Source: Cheiracanthium punctorium
Lineage: Eukaryota; Arthropoda; Arachnida; Araneae; Cheiracanthiidae
Direction: 5' to 3'
DNA: 64,000 nucleotides
NCBI GenBank assembly: GCA_038373885.1
Contig: JAWZYV010012263.1
Location: forward strand, 620,001-684,000
This document shows, piece by piece, positions 58,055 to 64,000 of the stretch. Within the stretch, counting starts at the first letter, position 1, and the number at the start of each line of letters is the position of its first letter. Under the pieces are notes generated by a model, which was given only the letters and a program-made list of their open reading frames with translations, made no database searches and had not been told where the DNA came from. A program made the position numbers and the translations under genes.

Positions 58055-59352
58055 TAGGGTCAGGTGGGGAAAATGGGGGTATATTGGAAAAAACCTTTTT
58101 TCACAATAAAAATTTATTTATATGTTTCAATATTTTTTTCTATGTAAACATATTTTAACAACATAACAAGTACATCTAATGAAGTTATAGGATATTTCAA
58201 ATATATTAATGTGAGCAAAACTTGCTAACTCTTTTTTGCTCTAGACAGAATGCCTGTTAACAGGTGATATAGTAAAACTTTCTTCTAGATTCCTCATAAT
58301 TAGATAAAGCATTTATATTTTGATACATATTAGTAGAGAGACTTCGCAAAGTTTTGTACGATACTGACATTTCTAATTTCTCCTTTAGTTAAATATAACT
58401 GAAACAACAGTTAAAATAAATAAAATTGATATTTTAATTAACAAAACTGTGTTACTTAACATACCAAAAATATTTATTGTGTACATTAATTTTTGGAACT
58501 AGTAGCGTAGCCAAAAATTTTTTTTCCGAGGTGACAGAGAACTTAAGAGCTATGTTGCATTCTAGTTTTTTTAAAAATCGATATAACAAACGTATTTTTT
58601 TGGGGGGGAGGGGAGGGTATGGAACCCCCTTTACTTTGTCTACAAGACCTTGCATATAAAAATGAATTTTAAGAAAGAAAACTAAAAAATAAATTCGCAT
58701 TAATCGAATTTGAAATCTTCGCTGTTGGAGAAACATACATTAGAGAAAATATTAATTTTGACTTAGGTGAGTAGCTGAACCTCAAATCTTTCAAAGGTAA
58801 CTTTCAAATTTATCCTCAAATACGTATTATGTTTCATATCTTATGTTTACTTATTTCGCGAGTGGCTACAGCCACATCAGCCATCCCCTGCCTACACCCC
58901 TGTGTGGAGCCAAGTAACTTTTGTTATATACTGAGTGAGCCTGAATTTGATAATCGTGGACATATTTCTTTAGCTAAATATTTTGGGAAATAATCCTTTT
59001 CTGTGCATCTTTTTCTCGAAGTATATTAAGAATACATTGAATTGAGTGATTTTTCTTTGATTTATTGCATTAACATGAATTTTTATTAAAAATATACAGG
59101 TACTTTTGTATTACTCCCATTTTCCCCCATGGTGGGGGAATATGAGGGTATCAATAGTTGCCTAACTAAAAATGACACCGTAGAAAAGTATTTTGATAAC
59201 ATTAAAAGTAATGCTATATTTTCAATCGATATAAGTCCAATGTATGCAATGTACTCCAATAATTTAATTAACATAAATTTAACAGCTTGATTTTAGGACC
59301 TTTTAAAAATATGCAAATGATTTCTCCCTCATTTTCCCCTCACCTAACCCTA
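58055..59352. mobile_element. 1.3-kb element with TAGGGTYAGGTGGGG ends
   Basis: TAGGGTCAGGTGGGGAAAAT at the left is inverted at the right (TAGGGTTAGGTGAGGGGAAA). Internal GGTGGGGGAATATGAGG and CCATTTTCCCCCAT motifs echo the ends near 59122-59155. A second MITE end (TAGCGTAGCC, from 58503) is inserted within. No transposase. The motif content links it to the 16905-18216 element. Confidence 0.65.
58503..58630. mobile_element. Partial MITE of the GGCGTAGCC family nested in the 1.3-kb element
   Basis: TAGTAGCGTAGCCAAAAAT is followed by a T run and CCGAGG. A G-rich block (GGGGGGGAGGGGAGGG) lies about 100 bp on, the same pattern as the 36249 copy. The second end is not clear. Confidence 0.45.
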
Positions 59353-59537
59353 TCCATTTCAACAATATTTGATGAATGTAATTGTTGAGACATGCCGAAA
59401 ATGATCTAAACTCTTAGCAACTGACGTTAATTTCTCAGCCATGTGTGAAAGGTAACAAAGTCATCCTCTGAATGTACAGAAAGTTTCAATATTTCCAAAA
59501 TTATTGTCAACTGTTAATAATTCTAATTTGGACTTTT
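59353..59537. other. A+T-rich spacer
   Basis: Nothing recognised. Confidence 0.5.
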
Positions 59538-60161
59538 ACTTTCCGAACATGTACCATGTAAGGAAAGTATTGTAATCATGAAAAAATTCGACTTCGAGAT
59601 TTTGGTGCATTGACACGTTTTGAGGTCTTCTGAATTCATTTATGCTATTTTTACGAGATGTATGTATGTGTGTATGTGTGTATGTGAGTGAACACGATAG
59701 CTCCTAAACAGGGCATTCGATTGAGCTCAATTTTGGTATGTATGTTATAAACCACCGTCGCAAGACGGGTATTGATTTTGGTATGTATAGGACTTATAGT
59801 TTGTCTACAGGGCTACGACAACGATTTCTTTTACATTATGGCCTATGGGAGGAAATTCTTGAAAGTACGCTAGCGTTTAAACGGTACATTCGATTGATCT
59901 CAAATTAGGTATATATATTATAAACCACAATCGTGAGACTGGCATTGATTTTGATGTGTATAGGACTTATAGTTTTTCTACAGGGCTACGAAAAAGATTT
60001 ATTTTACATTATGGCCTATGGGAAGACATTCTTGAAAGTGCGCTAGAGTTTAAACGGCGCATTCGATTGAGCTTCAATTTGGTATATATGTTTGAATTAT
60101 TCATCGATTGAAATTTATTTAAATGCTTGGTAAAGATCTTAATCGTAAGTATTCGGAAAGT
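59538..60161. mobile_element. TIR element carrying 173-bp tandem repeats
   Basis: ACTTTCCGAA at 59538-59547 is inverted at 60152-60161 (TTCGGAAAGT), and a second ACTTTCC/GGAAAGT pair forms a small hairpin at the left end. Inside, a 173-bp unit is repeated 2.2 times (CATTCGATTGA at 59714, 59887 and 60060; shared GGACTTATAGTTT, CAGGGCTACGA and TTTACATTATGGCCTATGGG). GTATGTGTGTATGTG microsatellite precedes the array. Confidence 0.65.
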
Positions 60162-60612
60162 CGAGTGGAGTCACTCCAGATTTTTTTTTAAATTTCATTT
60201 ACCATCTTATGTTAACTAAAACCAGACAAAAGCTTTATACGAGTGTCATTTCAGTAATAAATACACAATGTTGTGGTACTCAGATGTGATTGAGAAATCC
60301 AAATGGAAAGTTACGTCAGTTGTCCCAACTTCAAGTAACCAGTAGGATTTTTTTTTTCTTACAAGTGTGCATATTATTTTTAAAATGTCCCTCGTATGTC
60401 CAACATTACTTGCTGTTGGTTCTTTCTTTGAGATACAATTACGCATACTAATGATGAAACTACAGTACTGGAAACAAGAAAAGTTGAAATTGAGTGAGCA
60501 CTTGTAAAATTAACAATGAAATTCTGAGTAAAAAAATTGTTACATGTTTTCATGGAAATGTGTAGATACTGACTGCCCGATTAATTCAAAGGCGATCGGT
60601 GGTTTTCTGGTT

Positions 60613-61136
60613 ATAGAGTGTTGCCACTGGTATTATAAAAAACCTGGAATAGTCAAGAAATTTTATTTGAGCAGAAAAAGCAGGTCAAATTTTAAATAAA
60701 ACCAAGAACATCGTGAAATGTGATATGATTATCTGAAGTCTGCATTTATAAATAATTTTTTCTTTTCTGTCTGCTTCAAATTTGACTTGATACAAAAAAA
60801 TTTTAAGAGAACCTAATTTTAAAAAAACATGAAGGAAACATTGCCTTAGGTTAACATTTTGCTTTGTTGTACAGGATAAATAAGTTTTTTTTTAAACCTC
60901 CCCGCACCAACAACAAGGAAGTTTCTGCAAACTATTATGCTTCTATGTCAACTCAAATTTGGAGCATTCAAGGCATAGGGCAAATGAAAAATTATTTATA
61001 AATTTAGAATTTGATTGAGTTTCCAGGTTTACAGTCAAAATTTGCAATTTTGTTTCGCTTTTTTGTTGTTATTAATATTAAATTTCTTCAATATTCCTGA
61101 TTTTTCAAGTATTAATTGACCGATCGCAACTCTGTA
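60613..61136. mobile_element. MITE-like element with GTTGCCACTGGT ends
   Basis: TAGAGTGTTGCCACTGGT at the left is inverted at the right (GACCGATCGCAACTCTGTA). AAAACCTGGAATAGTCAAG near 60643 mirrors TTGGTTTTTCAGG-like sequence near the right end. The right half is also part of the tandem 293-bp repeats that follow. Confidence 0.55.
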
Positions 61137-61895
61137 GAACTCAAAAAAACTTCTGAGCATCCTGAATTAATCGTATGAACATTATCTACACCCACATTTC
61201 CGGAAAAACATGTCGTGTCAACATTATTATTCCCATATTCAACGTCATTTTTCCCGGCACTGTAGAGCTTTCCAGACATCCTGCATACTTATAAATGCAG
61301 ACTTCTGATAACTTTCTAGATCACTTTTCAAGATTTTCCTGGTCTTTAGCCAAAATTTTGCAATATCCTCTGACTTTTTCTGTGAAAATAAAATTTCCTG
61401 TTTATTCTAGGTTTTTCAGGTTATCCTTGACCGGTGGCAGCCCTGTATATGTCAAAAATCTTCTCAGCATCCCGAAATAACAATATGAATCGTTATCCAG
61501 ATCCACATTTCTATAATAACATGAAATAGGATTTTTGGTGCGCAATTTAACTCTCAACATTATTACAGTTAAATTGTAATTACCTTTTTTTGTGCAAAAT
61601 TTAACTTTCTAGATCACTTTTCAAGATTTTCCTGGTCTTTAGCCAAAATTTTGCAATATCCTCTGACTTTTTCTGTCAAAATAAAATTTCCTGTTTATTC
61701 TAGGTTTTTCAGGTTATCCTTGACCGGTGGCAGCCCTGTATATGTCAAAAATCTTCCCAGCATCCCGAAATAACAATATGAATCGTTATCCAGATCCACA
61801 TTTCTATAATAACATGAAATAGGTTTTTTGGTGCGCAATTTAACTCTCAACATTATTACAGTTAAATTGTAATTACCTTTTTTTGTGCAAAATTT
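61017..61895. repeat. Triplicated 293-bp tandem unit
   Basis: Units 61310-61602 and 61603-61895 differ at only three positions that I can see (near 61384, 61463 and 61531). A third, clearly older unit precedes them (about 61017-61309; compare CTTCTGAGCATCCTGAATTA with CTTCTCAGCATCCCGAAATA). Two ages of duplication are therefore visible. The 74-codon minus frame across the array is a repeat artefact. Confidence 0.85.
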
Positions 61896-63152
61896 AACTC
61901 TCAACATTATTACTATCAAATTAAATGTCCTACAAGTATTAATCAGAAGTCTTCATTTATCAATGCATTTCCTATAGTCAAGATCTTGCTCATGGCTTAA
62001 GTATACCTAAAAATCAATAATTTAGAAGTGTCTTATACATGTAAGGGGAAGAAAGCCTCACGTAAATTGACAATTTTGTCACTTGGGTAAGAAAAGTAAT
62101 TATGGGAGCAAGTTTTTCATTTCACTTTTCCGGTAATAGTACTACAGCAAATTTTCTAGAATCAGATGTGAAATATATGATCAAATATCGGATATATAAG
62201 GATGATCATCATTTGATAGTAATTTCCTTTGAAAAATCCAAACGAAATTTATGCCAGCTTAGGAAAACGAAGGAACTTTTTTTTTCGCTATTATATTCTC
62301 ACATTCTCGAGTGCACAACGATAAAATATGGCAAATTATTCGCTATACTCTCAACGCAATAATCAGAAAAACATTAAAGGCAGTATAATGTTCTATAGAA
62401 ATACACAACAACAAAATTTTATCAAGATATCTTGACAAGTAAAAAATAAGAGGAAACTTTTCAAATTTATTTCATGATCTTTAACAAGAAACGTCAAGCT
62501 ATTATCTGAAATGATTAAGATCATATGAAGAATAGAACGCAAGAACTGGTCTCATAAAAATAAAAGCATTTAAAGACTCACACTTTTGTAACAAATGAAA
62601 ATAAATCACTTCGGGAATCCCCAGCCCGTTGATAACTCGGATAAGATTGATGTTAGTACTCGAATGAAATACTGCATTTAACATGCTACAGATTCCATTG
62701 TGCGAGAGGTTTTTTAAATCATGTAGACTTATTAAGTCAAAACGAAAAAAAAATATTATTTTACTATAAATTAGAAATTCCCAGATATTTTGTTAATTTT
62801 TGAGGCTTCAATTTAATAGCATTACTCAAATCGTTTGTTATTATCATAAGCATAGGTACATAGAAATATATTAAATTTATCAATGTCTAGTGTTTCTCTT
62901 CAAAGTTAAATGCACAACCTTACATAGAACATGAGAGTCGCTAATTAAATATTATTTTAATTCGATAAAACTTTTACATAAAAATTGTATTTAAATGTCC
63001 AAAGATAAACATTACAGTAATTAAATGGTTATTATAAAGTAGAGCAATTTGATTGCAGTTTAAAATTATTATTTGATACAGTTTTTTTATGCCATAAGAA
63101 AATCAGCTAGTAACTTCGTAGTCATTTATAGATTTCGCACAAGGATGTGAGT
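61896..63152. other. A+T-rich sequence, nothing recognised
   Basis: An 86-codon plus frame at 62102-62362 has no distinguishing features and no splice context. Confidence 0.45.
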
Positions 63153-64000
63153 TAGAGATGAGTTCGGGCTCATTTTTTGAAGCCCGAGCCCGCCCGAGCC
63201 CGAGGACTTTTAATCCGAGCCCGCCCGAGCCCGAGCAATATTATTTAAGTCGGAGCCCGAGCCCGCCCGAGCCCGAAAATTCAGCTAGATAAATAAAATT
63301 CAGTTACTTCATTGATACAATACGATAAATTTTGCCGTTTGTGCAAATTAAAGACAAATATAGTTTCAAACTCTTAATGCACTAATTCTTTATATCCATG
63401 TTTATCAAATAATAACAGTAATGTTACTATTTTTATTAAAAATTCCGTTGAGTACTCACATCAGTGTTAAACATTCGTATGTACTTAGAATGTTAGATAC
63501 TGAAAAATACAAGTTATAAATCTCGTAGAGTGACATTAAAAAATGTTATATTTAAAACACGTCCAGAAAAGAGGTTTTGCATAATAAATTCAAGAAATTT
63601 GCATATTTGCATAAAATTGCATAAGAATATATTATTGCATAAGAATTTAGTTGATAGGAACAAAATTACTGTTAAAAAATATTTTAAGATACGGTGTGAA
63701 TATATACATTTAACTAAGATAGACCAGTAAATAAAAAGGCCAAAATATTGAATTAACAGCACATGCGCAAATGAAATAGCACAACACACCATTTAGTAAA
63801 TTATGTGAAAAAGCTAGCTTTTTACCCATCCATTATTTTCTTGCAAGTCCTAGCATCACATCAGTACGTTTATTTTTCTGATGAATCGCTTTTTAAAATC
63901 CGTTTCAAGGAGTATTCTCAATAAAGGAGACATTTTTCACGAGCCCGAGCCCGCCCGAGCCCGAACTTAGTCGTGAATTACAGAGCCCGAGCCCGGTTCG
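63153..64000. mobile_element. GAGCCC-repeat element running off the window
   Basis: It starts TAGAGATGAGTTCGGGCTC, similar in plan to TAGGGATGGACGCGAGACG of the 20331 element. GAGCCCGAGCCCGCCC-type arrays occupy 63180-63280 and reappear at 63940-64000 at the other end, with about 650 bp of A+T-rich DNA between. The right terminus lies beyond the window, so target duplication cannot be tested. Confidence 0.65.

Noticed and set aside
1..64000. CRISPR arrays, prokaryotic operons or prophage
   Set aside because: No regularly spaced direct repeats with unique spacers, no long tightly packed frames and no ribosome-binding pattern; composition and repeats are eukaryotic.

Overview
This window looks like noncoding nuclear DNA from an animal, most likely an arthropod and possibly an arachnid. 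It is strongly A+T-rich, and no open frame on either strand exceeds about 117 codons. The sequence is dense in short DNA-transposon derivatives (Tc1/mariner-like, hAT-like and TTAA-target elements), tRNA-derived SINEs and simple repeats. The arthropod guess rests on composition and repeat types only; no gene fixes the taxon. I found no complete protein-coding gene, rRNA, intact tRNA or CRISPR array. A few short segments look like isolated exons with splice signals, the best on the minus strand at 39032-39170. None could be assigned to a protein family.

Layout. 1-6 kb: a decayed mariner-like element with transposase remnants, an hAT-like MITE with an exact 8-bp target duplication, two SINE copies and a TA-flanked MITE. 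6-14 kb: a coding-like island, a long near-perfect hairpin, a pogo-like MITE and a 1.6-kb element edged by arrays of a short palindromic motif. 14-24 kb: a deleted SINE, a solo Tc1-type end, an element edged by GGGGTAAA motifs, a compact hAT-like MITE, a tRNA-Glu-like pseudogene and a GC-rich island that may be an exon or a promoter. 24.5-28.4 kb: the densest cluster, with an AAGCTT-rich 1.5-kb element nested in an hAT end, a SINE inside it, a 100-bp almost perfect palindrome, a second SINE type and a 109-bp MITE. 30.6-33.8 kb: a mariner transposase relic, tandem and head-to-head repeats, a TA-flanked MITE, and a GC-rich island made partly of a 480-bp terminal-inverted-repeat element. 36-41 kb: two hAT-like MITEs, two candidate exons and a TTAA foldback element. 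41-50 kb: mostly featureless A+T-rich sequence. 50-55.6 kb: a 659-bp foldback element enclosing a broken acidic reading frame, a well-preserved SINE with a 14-bp target duplication, and two more TTAA foldback copies. 58-64 kb: a 1.3-kb GGTGGGG-ended element, a TIR element carrying 173-bp repeats, a 293-bp triplicated unit and the start of a GAGCCC-rich element running off the window.

No operon or pathway is visible. The story is mobile-element biology: several elements are nested, at least eight carry recognisable target-site duplications or TA/TTAA targets, and several unrelated-looking families share a plan of short palindromic motifs repeated near both ends. The candidate exons, if real, imply very long introns.
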